A stretch of 64,000 nucleotides of DNA from Cryptosporangium minutisporangium (lineage in GTDB: Bacteria; Actinomycetota; Actinomycetes; Mycobacteriales; Cryptosporangiaceae). Shown here piece after piece: positions 27,628 to 38,564 of this stretch. The position numbers and the translations under genes are program-made. Under the pieces are notes generated by a model. The model was not told the DNA's origin. It searched no databases and worked only from the letters and a program-made list of their open reading frames with translations. Location of the stretch: positions 1 to 64,000 of the forward strand of contig NZ_BAAAYN010000007.1 of the NCBI RefSeq assembly GCF_039536245.1, read 5' to 3'. Each line of letters starts with the position of its first letter. Within the stretch, counting starts at the first letter, position 1.

Positions 27628-28653
27628 ATGCACATCGGCGTGCTCACCGGCGGTGGTGACTGCCCGGGTCTCAACGCCGTCATCCGGGCGATCGTCCGGA
27701 AGGGTGTCGGGGCCTACGGTCACGAGTTCTCCGGGTTCCGGGACGGCTGGCGTGGCCCGGTGGAGGGTGACGCTCGGCCGCTGGGCATCGATCAGGTCCG
27801 CGGGATCCTGCCTCGCGGCGGAACGATCCTCGGGTCGTCGCGGACCAACCCGTACAAGGTCGAGGACGGCGTCGAGCGGATCCGGCAGACGCTGGCGCGG
27901 CGGGGAGTCGAGGCGCTGATCGCGATCGGTGGCGAGGACACGCTCGGGGTGGCCAAGAAGCTGACCGATGAAGGCATTCCGGTCGTCGGGGTGCCGAAGA
28001 CGATCGACAACGACCTCGGAGCGACCGACTACACGTTCGGCTTCGACACCGCGGTCACCGTCGCGGTCGACGCGATCGACCGGCTGCACACCACCGCGGA
28101 GTCCCACCACCGCGCGCTGGTGGTCGAGGTCATGGGGCGGCACGCGGGGTGGATCGCGCTGCACGCGGGGCTCGCCGGCGGGGCGAACGTCATCCTCGTG
28201 CCGGAGCTGCCGTTCGACCTGGACGATGTGATCAAGCACGTGGAGAGCCGATTCTCCACGCAGTACGCGCCGATCCTGGTGGTGGCCGAGGGCGCGCTGC
28301 CGCAGGAGGGCGCCGAGGTACTGCAGAGCGGGGAGCTCGACGCGTTCGGGCACGTGCGGCTCGGCGGGATCGGCCAATGGCTGGCCAACCGGATCGAGGA
28401 GCGGACCGGTAAGGAGTCGCGGGCCGTGGTGCTCGGGCACGTGCAGCGCGGTGGGTCGCCGACGCCGTTCGACCGGGTGCTGGCCACCCGGTTCGGTCTG
28501 CACGCGATCGAGGCGGCGCACGAGCGGGACTGGGGAAAGATGGTGGCGCTGCGCGGCACCGACATCGTCCGCGTCCCGATCGAGGACGCGACTCGGGAGC
28601 TCAAGACGGTGCCCCTGAGCCGCTACGCCGAGGCAGAAGTCTTCTTCGGCTGA
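27628..28653 (+). CDS. pfp: 6-phosphofructokinase, PPi-dependent signature
   Basis: 341 residues. It begins MHIGVLTGGGDCPGLNAVIR and holds PKTIDNDL with the catalytic Asp, MGRHAGWIAL, and HVQRGGSPTPFDR for fructose 6-phosphate binding. At the two positions that set the phosphoryl donor, it has Asp104 (GGEDTLG) and Lys124 (GVPKTID). This is the combination of PPi-dependent enzymes such as that of Amycolatopsis methanolica; ATP-dependent enzymes have Gly104, with Gly124 in the E. coli type. The expected reaction is reversible phosphorylation of fructose 6-phosphate with pyrophosphate. GAAAGGA lies 7 nt before the ATG. Confidence 0.88.
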   Translation: MHIGVLTGGGDCPGLNAVIRAIVRKGVGAYGHEFSGFRDGWRGPVEGDARPLGIDQVRGILPRGGTILGSSRTNPYKVEDGVERIRQTLARRGVEALIAIGGEDTLGVAKKLTDEGIPVVGVPKTIDNDLGATDYTFGFDTAVTVAVDAIDRLHTTAESHHRALVVEVMGRHAGWIALHAGLAGGANVILVPELPFDLDDVIKHVESRFSTQYAPILVVAEGALPQEGAEVLQSGELDAFGHVRLGGIGQWLANRIEERTGKESRAVVLGHVQRGGSPTPFDRVLATRFGLHAIEAAHERDWGKMVALRGTDIVRVPIEDATRELKTVPLSRYAEAEVFFG

Positions 28654-28679
28654 GCGGCCCGCCCAGGACGACGCTGACG
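28654..28679 (+). repeat. 26-bp repeat, copy 1
   Basis: Begins GCGGCCCGCCCAG and, after one variable base, ends ACGACGCTGACG. It recurs at 49715-49740 with a single mismatch. Here it follows the pfp stop codon directly. No other full copy was seen in the window. Confidence 0.6.
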
Positions 28680-28686
28680 CGCAGCG

Positions 28687-29070
28687 TTACTTGTCGTCCT
28701 TGGCGAGGTCCAGGGCCAGGTTGAGGACGAAGCTCACGACCCAGACCACGATCGCGCCCCAGAAGCCGGCCCAGAACCCGTCCACCTCGAACCCGAGGTC
28801 GAACTGCTCGGCGAACCAGCCGACGAGCAGGAACAGCAGCGCGTTCACCACCAGGCCGAACAACCCGAGCGTCAGCACGTAGATGCCGCAGCCGATCGCT
28901 TTCACCAGCGGCTTCACGATCGCGTTGACCACCCCGAAGAGCATCGCGACGACGAGCAGCGTGCCGACCTTGGCTGTCCAGGAGGTCTCGGTGACGTCGA
29001 TGCCGTCGACGACGTACGTCGACGCCAGCAGCGCCACTGCGGTGACCAGCAGCGTGAGGATGATCTTCAC
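28687..29070 (-). CDS. Phage-holin family 4 type membrane protein
   Basis: 127 residues from GTG 29070. Four hydrophobic segments: IILTLLVTAVALLASTYVV, GTLLVVAMLFGVVNAIV, GIYVLTLGLFGLVVNALLF and WGAIVVWVVSFVLNLALDL. These match the small chromosomal family annotated as phage holin 4 superfamily, whose role outside phage is unknown. No other phage gene is nearby, so this is a housekeeping membrane protein and not evidence of a prophage. A longer in-frame start at 29166 adds an Arg-rich stretch without homology. Confidence 0.8.
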   Translation of the reverse strand: MKIILTLLVTAVALLASTYVVDGIDVTETSWTAKVGTLLVVAMLFGVVNAIVKPLVKAIGCGIYVLTLGLFGLVVNALLFLLVGWFAEQFDLGFEVDGFWAGFWGAIVVWVVSFVLNLALDLAKDDK

Positions 29071-29257
29071 GCCACGATCCTGGCAGACCGGGTCGAGTTG
29101 CCCCGCGGACTCCACCACACGAGCCCCACGCGTTTCGCGCGCCCGGCCGATTTTCGGGAAGGCCACCTCACGCGGGCGCTGGAGAGATGGTCTTTCGGGA
29201 ATTCGGTCCGCGCCGTCCGCCCCGGCGCGGGACAGCGGGGTGCGGCGGGATTCGGGG

Positions 29258-32900
<3,643 letters not shown>

Positions 32901-32958
32901 GGGCACACCCGCCGAACGGTCCCTTTCCTCGTGCGGTGGTGCGAAGCAACGATGTGTC

Positions 32959-34227
32959 ATGCGAACCTTACGCCGGGTGGTAAGTGACCATTCGCTGATC
33001 GTTGTCTGGGCCGGTGGCGCGACGCTGACCCTGCTGTTCGCCGGCTGGCTCCTGGGAGGCTTCTTCCCGGTCGTCGTGGCGATCGCTCTCGGCCTCCTCG
33101 TCCTCGCGCTGCTGTGGACGATCCGGGACCTCGTCGAGGTGGAGGAGTCGTCCACCGACGGCCTGGCGGGCTCGATCGAGCGGCACGACCGGGCCGCCGC
33201 CGATCTCCGCGACCTCCGCACCCGTCTGCGGGCCGTCGAGGAGGCGCAGCGCGAGCGGGACGAGCTCGGGGACCGGGTGGGTCGCCTGGAGAGCGTGCTG
33301 GCCCTGCTGACCCGATGGCCCCGCGATCCGATCGCGGATCCGGTGACGAGCAGCCTGTTCCTGCGCCCGACCTCCGGGTCCGCGGACGGACGCCACGCGG
33401 TGCGCGACGGGGTAGCGGGTTTCCAGCGTCGGCGTGCCGCCCAGGAGCAGGCGCGGAAACGGGTCGCGCGGTGGCGGACGCAGCTCGCCTCCGGGCCCGA
33501 CCGGCTGGCGGTCTACGCCGACGTGTTCTGGCTCCCGCGCTGCCCGGCGGCGCGGAATCGCCCGATGCTCTTCGTCCGGCGAACGCGGATGGAGGCGCCG
33601 CCCTGGCCCCCGGAGACGGAGTCCGGCCGCCCGCCGCGGGACGAGTTCGTCGCGGCGATGGAGGAACGGTTCACCGATTCGCGCTCCCGGCGGGAGGTCG
33701 CGTTCTGGAGCTCGCCGACCGGCGAGGACCTGGCCCGGCTGGTCGCCCGGCTCGCCGCGGATCACGACCGGTGGCAAGACCTGGTCGACGGTCTTCCGGC
33801 GATCGTCCGCGACGGTGACGACGACCGGCTCGGCCCGGCCACCGTCGCCGAGATCGGGTCGCTGGTCGCGGACGGGGAGCCGGTGCGGGTCGCCCGGTAC
33901 GTGGGCCTCATCGCCGGTGCGCGAACCGCCGAACCGGCGTTCCGGCACGCGTACGTGGTGTGGACCGACGGGGATCCGGTCGCCGCCCTGCTCGCGGACA
34001 CCGTCGTCCGCGCCCTGGACGGGATGACCGCCGACCGCGGCGGGCCCGCCGCCGGGCCGGACGTCCGGTTCGTCGCGGAGCGGTTCCACGGTGCGGGGAC
34101 CGCCGGGATGACGCGGTGGCACGGCGTCGAGGGCCTCCGGGCGGACGCGCGCTCGGTGCTGGAGCAACGGCGCGGACGCGAAGCAGCCGGAGGACGCCGG
34201 CGCCACCGGGTGTCACATCGCGCCTGA
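32959..34227 (+). CDS. Uncharacterised membrane protein with coiled coil
   Basis: 422 residues, not recognised. Two adjoining hydrophobic helices near the N-terminus (LIVVWAGGATLTLLFAGWLL and FFPVVVAIALGLLVLALLW) are followed by a charged coiled coil (RAAADLRDLRTRLRAVEEAQ, then RDELGDRVGRLESVL). The rest is a soluble domain rich in Arg and Asp with no recognised motif. Topology suggests an anchored cytosolic protein. The C-terminus is Arg-rich. It follows the aldolase gene by 58 nt. Confidence 0.65.
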   Translation: MRTLRRVVSDHSLIVVWAGGATLTLLFAGWLLGGFFPVVVAIALGLLVLALLWTIRDLVEVEESSTDGLAGSIERHDRAAADLRDLRTRLRAVEEAQRERDELGDRVGRLESVLALLTRWPRDPIADPVTSSLFLRPTSGSADGRHAVRDGVAGFQRRRAAQEQARKRVARWRTQLASGPDRLAVYADVFWLPRCPAARNRPMLFVRRTRMEAPPWPPETESGRPPRDEFVAAMEERFTDSRSRREVAFWSSPTGEDLARLVARLAADHDRWQDLVDGLPAIVRDGDDDRLGPATVAEIGSLVADGEPVRVARYVGLIAGARTAEPAFRHAYVVWTDGDPVAALLADTVVRALDGMTADRGGPAAGPDVRFVAERFHGAGTAGMTRWHGVEGLRADARSVLEQRRGREAAGGRRRHRVSHRA

Positions 34228-34244
34228 CCGCTCAGGAACGCGTC

Positions 34245-35282
34245 TCAGGCAACCAGGGGAGTGGTGACCGGGGCCAGGTTTCCGTCGGCCTGGCGAGCGC
34301 ACTTGGCGGCGTCGACGTCCCGGGCGACGAACGCGCTGAGGCAGTGGGCGAACTGGGACTGCCCGCGGGCGTTCGGGTGCGCCGACTGCTGGATCACGTT
34401 CATGCCCAGCCCGTGCCGGACTGCGGCCAGGTCGACCGAGATGCCCCGGGACCACTCCTGCAAGCGGCCGATCCCGCGCGCGCAGGCCTCGCGCCCGCGG
34501 AGCGCCGGCGCCAGGTCGAGGAACCGGACGTCCTCGGCGGCGGCCACCCGGGCGAACGCGGCGGAGAACTGGCTCGCGACCCAGTTCTTCGCCCAGTTGC
34601 CGTCGTCGTCCCGGACCGGGCAGCCGAACAACCCGCGGCTCGCGGTGCCGTACCGGACGTCGCCGGTCACCGGGGACGCGTACGACTGCAGCACCAGCGT
34701 GTAGTCGCCGGACCGGTAGCCGGCGTCCCGCATCACGGCCTGCACGTCGCGGACGTCTCGAGCGATCCGCGGGACCGCCGCGTCCAGCCGCTGGCGAATC
34801 CGCGGCGTCCACGCGTCCTGGCAGCGCGGCGCGAGCCGCAGGTAGGCCAGGATGCAGTCGTAGGCCAGGTTGGCGTAGCCGACGTCGTTCACGCCGATCG
34901 TCAGCACGATCAGCCGGACGTCGTACCGGCGCGCCACCGTCCGCAACTGCTCGGCCTGCGGTGCCTCGCCGTACCGGTGGTGGCCGCCGAGCCGGACGTG
35001 GTCGGTGGTGGCGCCGGCGCAGGCCAGGTTCACCCGGGCCGGGTTCCGGACGCCCGGCAGCGTGACGCGCTGGACCGCCGCCGCCCGGGAGCGGTGGCAG
35101 AAGTTACCGCGACGGTTCGTGGCGGGCAGGTAGTCGCCGGCGCCTTCCCCGGAGACGAAGCTGTCGCCCATCCCCACGATCGCCGGAGGACGTGTCGCCG
35201 CGGCGGGTGCCCCCACGAGCAGCGCTCCGAGCAGGACGACCAGCGCGACGCCACCTCGCGCGAAGGCACGCGCCCGAGCCAT
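34245..35282 (-). CDS. Secreted SGNH/GDSL-type esterase
   Basis: 345 residues from ATG 35282. The signal peptide is ARGGVALVVLLGALLVGAPAAA. SGNH motifs are visible: GMGDSFVSGEGAG (block I, nucleophile Ser), a Gly in LACAGATTDHV (block II), LTIGVNDVGYANL (block III, Asn), and SAHPNARGQSQFA (block V, Asp replaced by Ser-Ala, His present). This lacks the canonical Asp of DxxH, as seen in actinobacterial SGNH esterases that use a backbone carbonyl instead. Extracellular ester or lipid hydrolysis is expected. An upstream in-frame ATG at 35318 is possible but extends past the signal peptide. Confidence 0.85.
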   Translation of the reverse strand: MARARAFARGGVALVVLLGALLVGAPAAATRPPAIVGMGDSFVSGEGAGDYLPATNRRGNFCHRSRAAAVQRVTLPGVRNPARVNLACAGATTDHVRLGGHHRYGEAPQAEQLRTVARRYDVRLIVLTIGVNDVGYANLAYDCILAYLRLAPRCQDAWTPRIRQRLDAAVPRIARDVRDVQAVMRDAGYRSGDYTLVLQSYASPVTGDVRYGTASRGLFGCPVRDDDGNWAKNWVASQFSAAFARVAAAEDVRFLDLAPALRGREACARGIGRLQEWSRGISVDLAAVRHGLGMNVIQQSAHPNARGQSQFAHCLSAFVARDVDAAKCARQADGNLAPVTTPLVA

Positions 35283-35359
35283 CGCCCACCCCCGAGTCCG
35301 ACCAACGAGTGAAAACATGGTCTCACAGTGATTGGGTCGATACGCGCAGTTAATGCGCT

Positions 35360-35395
35360 GAGGCCCGCGCCGACGGTGGTGTCGGCACGGGCCTC
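35360..35395 (-). terminator. Terminator of the bfr gene
   Basis: Long hairpin: GAGGCCCG (35360-35367) with CGGGCCTC (35388-35395), one C-A mismatch, then GCCGAC with GTCGGC and a 6-nt loop. It lies 20 nt downstream of the bacterioferritin stop codon. Confidence 0.8.
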
Positions 35396-35415
35396 GAACG
35401 GGTGAGCGTCGTCGG

Positions 35416-35895
35416 TCAGGCCTCGGGGTGCTTGGCCAGCCGGGACAGGTACAGCGGCTCCCCGAGCTTCTCGATCAGGTCGAGCTGGGTCTCGAGGTAG
35501 TCGATGTGGTGCTCCTCGTCCTTGAGGATGTCCTCGAAGATCTTGGCCGAGGTGACGTCGCCGACCGACCGCATGTGGGTGATGCCCTCACGGAGCCGGG
35601 TGACCGCTTCCTGCTCGATCAGCATGTCGCACCGGAACATCTCCGGCACGGTCTCGCCGATGCGCAGCGCCAACAGCTTCTGGTAGTTCGGCAGTCCCTC
35701 GAGGAACAGGATCCGGTCGGTGAGCACCTCGGCGTGGCGCATCTCGTCGATGGACTCGTGCCGGGTGTGCGCCGCGAGTGTGGTGTAGCCCCAGTTCTCC
35801 TGCATCTTCGCGTGCAGGAAGTACTGGTTGATCGCGGTCAGCTCGGCGGTGAGCTGCTCATTGAGGAACTCGATGGTCCTCGCGTCGCCTTGCAT
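35416..35895 (-). CDS. bfr: Bacterioferritin
   Basis: 159 residues. All diiron ferroxidase ligands are present: Glu18, Glu51, His54, Glu94, Glu127 and His130. Met52 in SIDEMRHAE is the heme-ligating methionine of bacterioferritins. The protein oxidises and stores iron as a 24-mer with heme at subunit interfaces. It lies 130 nt downstream of bfd on the same strand, which supplies the ferredoxin that releases stored iron. The purine-rich sequence GGAGGAT just upstream is the ribosome-binding site. Confidence 0.96.
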   Translation of the reverse strand: MQGDARTIEFLNEQLTAELTAINQYFLHAKMQENWGYTTLAAHTRHESIDEMRHAEVLTDRILFLEGLPNYQKLLALRIGETVPEMFRCDMLIEQEAVTRLREGITHMRSVGDVTSAKIFEDILKDEEHHIDYLETQLDLIEKLGEPLYLSRLAKHPEA

Positions 35896-36025
35896 GCCGG
35901 AGATCCTCCGTTCGGATGTGGAGGACTCAGCCTAACGCCGCTGCAGTGGGTTTTCCTGTTGTAGAACACGACTCGCCGGTCGCAGACGACTTCCTGTCTG
36001 CAACCGGTAGGTACTGAACCGCAGG

Positions 36026-36208
36026 TCAGGACGCTCGAGCCAGAGGCGCCTCACTGTCCCGAAGTAGTCCACAAATCCGCTCGACGCAGGATCCGCAACC
36101 AGTGCCCGCCCCGCACGCCTCGCCGACGTCGAACTCGTCCTGAGCGCCCGCGTGGATGACCGACCTGATCTCGGCCTCGCGAACTCGCGCGCAGATGCAG
36201 ACGTACAC
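36026..36208 (-). CDS. bfd: Bacterioferritin-associated ferredoxin
   Basis: 60 residues starting VYVCICARVREAEIRSVIHAG. The [2Fe-2S] ligands are Cys4 and Cys6 at the N-terminus and the GTGCGSC pair (CxC-x31-34-CxxC). Bfd reduces and mobilises iron stored in bacterioferritin. I chose GTG 36208 with GGGGGTGAG 5 nt upstream. A GTG at 36235 would add nine residues that Bfd proteins do not have. An iron box lies 45 nt upstream. Confidence 0.88.
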   Translation of the reverse strand: MYVCICARVREAEIRSVIHAGAQDEFDVGEACGAGTGCGSCVERICGLLRDSEAPLARAS

Positions 36209-36252
36209 GAGCTCACCCCCGAGGGTCGAATTCACGGCCTGGTTAGCCTTGG

Positions 36253-36271
36253 CTCAGTAAGGCTTACCTAT
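36253..36271 (-). promoter_or_regulatory. Probable IdeR/DtxR iron box upstream of bfd
   Basis: CTCAGTAAGGCTTACCTAT matches the IdeR/DtxR consensus TTAGGTTAGGCTAACCTAA at 13 of 19 positions, including AGGCT and ACCTA. It ends 45 nt before the bfd start and would repress bfd when iron is plentiful. Confidence 0.65.
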
Positions 36272-36360
36272 CCTTGCTCGGGATGCAAGTGGTTGTCGGA
36301 ATTCGCTCCGGAGGTGTGGTGCGTTCGGGCCTTAATGCCCGGATTGGCCTGCGCAAACGT

Positions 36361-36389
36361 CGGGGCTCCGCCCGGTCGGCGGAGCCCCG
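36361..36389 (-). terminator. Terminator of the class I DAHP synthase gene
   Basis: Perfect 12-bp stem CGGGGCTCCGCC (36361-36372) with GGCGGAGCCCCG (36378-36389), 5-nt loop, 30 nt after the stop codon. Confidence 0.88.
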
Positions 36390-36418
36390 AATCGAATCCC
36401 CCGCCGGCCCGGGTCTGG

Positions 36419-37450
36419 TCAGCGCGCGGGAGCGGCGGTCAGCGTCTTGCCGAGCGCGGGCGGGAGCGTGCGGACGGCGGTCTCCAGCTCGTCCAGGTCC
36501 GCGCCGTGCAGGGCCTGCGGCCCGTCGCACTTGGCGGTCTCCGGATGCGGGTGGACGTCGATCAGCAGCCCGTCGGCGCCGACGCCGATCGCGGCCCGGG
36601 ACAGCGGGACCACGAGTTCACGGCGGCCGGCCGCGTGCGACGGGTCGATCAGGATCGGCAGGTGGGAGAGCTGGTGCACCATCGGCACGGCCGAGACGTC
36701 CAGCATGTTGCGGATCGCTGACTCGAACGACCGCACCCCGCGCTCGCAGAGCACGATGTCGAGGTTGCCGCGCTGGGCGATGTACTCGGCGGCCATCAGC
36801 CACTCCTCGTACGTGGCGGTGAGTCCCCGCTTGAGCAGCACGGGCTTCCCCACCGCGCCCACCGCCTGCAGCAACGCGAAGTTCTGCATGTTGCGGGTAC
36901 CGATCTGGAGCATGTCGGCGTACTCGGCGACCACCTCGACGTCTGCCGGATCGACGACCTCGGTCACCACCGGCAGACCGGTTTCGGTCCGCACGTCGGC
37001 CAGGATCTTCAGACCGTCGACCCCCAGACCCTGGAACGCGTACGGCGACGTCCGGGGCTTGTAGGCACCGCCGCGGAGGAGTGCTGCGCCGGCCTTACGT
37101 GCCATCTCCGCCGCCGCGAGCGTCTGCTCGGGGGTCTCGACCGCGCAGGGGCCGGCGATCAGCGTGACGCTGTCCGGCCCGATCGGGACGCCGCGGACGT
37201 GGACGGTGGACGTTCGTAGGTGGTTCTCGTGGCTCACGAGTTTGTACGGCGAGGTGATCCGGACCACCTCGGCGACGCCGGGCAGTCCCTCCACCTCCAG
37301 GGCGGCCAGGACCGGTTCACCGGCGACCACGCCGACGATCGTGCGGGTGACGCCGCGCGAGACGAAAGCGCTGCCGCCTGCCTCCTCGACCGTCGTCACG
37401 ACGGTGCGGACGGCGGTGTCCGGGGCGTCCGGGCTCATCACGATGACCAT
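36419..37450 (-). CDS. aroF: Class I (beta) DAHP synthase with N-terminal regulatory domain
   Basis: 343 residues. The N-terminal ferredoxin-like regulatory domain is residues about 1-75 (MVIVMSPDAPD to VVRITSPYKLVSHE). The TIM barrel has metal-binding Cys in LIAGPCAVET, PEP-binding LLRGGAYKPRTSPYAFQG, and His/Asp/Glu residues in HLPILIDPSHAAG and LIDVHPHPE. This is the KDO8P-synthase-like type I-beta, unrelated in sequence to class II aroG at 30.5 kb. It catalyses the first shikimate pathway step. GAGGAGA lies 8 nt before the ATG. A leader-peptide attenuator lies directly upstream. Confidence 0.95.
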   Translation of the reverse strand: MVIVMSPDAPDTAVRTVVTTVEEAGGSAFVSRGVTRTIVGVVAGEPVLAALEVEGLPGVAEVVRITSPYKLVSHENHLRTSTVHVRGVPIGPDSVTLIAGPCAVETPEQTLAAAEMARKAGAALLRGGAYKPRTSPYAFQGLGVDGLKILADVRTETGLPVVTEVVDPADVEVVAEYADMLQIGTRNMQNFALLQAVGAVGKPVLLKRGLTATYEEWLMAAEYIAQRGNLDIVLCERGVRSFESAIRNMLDVSAVPMVHQLSHLPILIDPSHAAGRRELVVPLSRAAIGVGADGLLIDVHPHPETAKCDGPQALHGADLDELETAVRTLPPALGKTLTAAPAR

Positions 37451-37474
37451 GCGAGTTTCTCCTCTAAAACGACG

Positions 37475-37499
37475 AGCCCCGGGCCTGGGGCCCGGGGCT
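37475..37499 (-). terminator. Attenuator terminator in the aroF leader
   Basis: Read on the minus strand: 11-bp stem AGCCCCGGGCC/GGCCCGGGGCT with a 3-nt loop, followed by CGTCGTTTT. It lies between the leader peptide stop (37526) and the aroF ribosome-binding site, the usual position of an attenuator. A GCCCGGGC run in the leader peptide region near 37554-37562 could pair with the stem and act as antiterminator. Confidence 0.85.
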
Positions 37500-37525
37500 G
37501 TCGGAAGGATCCTGCGGCGTGCGCT

Positions 37526-37594
37526 CTAGTGCAGCGCGACTAGCCGCCGGGGGAAGCCCGGGCGGTAGCCATACCAAAAGAAGCGCTGCTGCAT
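37526..37594 (-). CDS. Aromatic amino acid leader peptide of aroF
   Basis: A 22-codon ORF, starting MQQRFFWYGYRPGF. Six of its first 14 residues are Phe, Trp or Tyr (FFW, Y, Y, F). It ends at a TAG, 27 nt before a perfect terminator hairpin and 75 nt before the class I DAHP synthase. This is the arrangement of ribosome-mediated transcription attenuation: starvation for charged Phe, Tyr or Trp tRNA would stall the ribosome and allow antitermination. The ATG is only about 7 nt after a TAGGCT hexamer, so the transcript may be leaderless. Confidence 0.87.
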   Translation of the reverse strand: MQQRFFWYGYRPGFPRRLVALH

Positions 37595-37642
37595 GACGCG
37601 AAGCCTAACCGATGCGCAGCGCGGCGCGCTGTCGGGTGTGCG

Positions 37643-38533
37643 TCAGCGCGCCGCGTTCGCGGCGAGGCGGTGCAGGAGCGCGATGTCGGCCACGTGACCG
37701 GCGCCGTCGTCCTCGGACGGCGTCTCGACGATGATCGGGACGCCCACCGCGGCGGGGTGCGTGAACAGCGCGGCGAACGCGTCGGCGCCGATCGTGCCCG
37801 CGCCCAGCGCCGTGTGCCGGTCGCGCAGCGAGCCGACCGGGTCGCGGGAGTCGTTGGCGTGCACCAGCGCGAGCCGGCCGTGCCCCACCGTGTCGACGAG
37901 TGCGTCCAGCGTCTTCGTCAGCCCGCCGGGCTCGGACAGGTCGTGTCCGGCCGCATGGGCGTGACAGGTGTCCAGGCAGACTCGCAGCCGCGGGTGGTCG
38001 TCCACCGCCGCGTAGTACTCGGCCAGATCCTCGACCCGGGACGCGAGCGCGAACCCGCCACCGGCGGTCGGCTCGACCAGCAGGTCCGGGTCGTCCGGGG
38101 TCAGCTCGTCGAGCAGCGGCAGCAGGTGCTCACGGAGCTGCCCGTACGCCTCGCTGCGGCGCTCGATCCCCAGCGACGACCCGGCGTGGAACACCACACC
38201 GCGGGCGCCGATCGCCCGGCCCCTGGCCACCGTGTGGCGCAGTGACGCGACGGACTTCTCGACCGTTGTCTCGGCGTTCGAGCCCAGGTTCACCAGAAGC
38301 GTGGCGTGCACGTACACCGGGACCTCGCGCTCGGCCGACCAGGCCGCGAACAGTTCGTCCTGCGCCGGGACGCCCGCCGACAGCGCCCACCCGCGCGGGT
38401 TCGAGACGAACACCTGCACAGCGGTCGCGCCGATCCGCTCCGCGTAGGGAATCCCGCGCTTGGCGAGCCCTCCGGATGCGAAGACGTGCGCCCCGATGAG
38501 GGGCACGACCGGGTTTCCCGACTGCGACGACAC
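37643..38533 (-). CDS. nfo: Endonuclease IV (apurinic/apyrimidinic endonuclease)
   Basis: 296 residues, TIM-barrel AP endonuclease 2 family. It starts LIGAHVFASGGL, with zinc ligands in VYVHATLLVNLGS, VVFHAGSS, DLLVEPT, RVCLDTCHAHAAGHDL, LVHANDSRDPVGS and IIVETPSEDD. The enzyme cuts the backbone 5' to abasic sites and repairs 3' blocking ends. The stop is 48 nt before the aroF leader peptide. About 31 nt separate its start from the pknL stop. Confidence 0.92.
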   Translation of the reverse strand: MSSQSGNPVVPLIGAHVFASGGLAKRGIPYAERIGATAVQVFVSNPRGWALSAGVPAQDELFAAWSAEREVPVYVHATLLVNLGSNAETTVEKSVASLRHTVARGRAIGARGVVFHAGSSLGIERRSEAYGQLREHLLPLLDELTPDDPDLLVEPTAGGGFALASRVEDLAEYYAAVDDHPRLRVCLDTCHAHAAGHDLSEPGGLTKTLDALVDTVGHGRLALVHANDSRDPVGSLRDRHTALGAGTIGADAFAALFTHPAAVGVPIIVETPSEDDGAGHVADIALLHRLAANAAR

Positions 38534-38564
38534 GATCGGCCAGCTTACCCGGTCGGCGACGCGG

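Noticed and set aside
28687-29070. Evidence of a prophage from the holin-family protein
   Set aside because: The gene belongs to a common chromosomal family and no integrase, endolysin, capsid or attachment site is near it.
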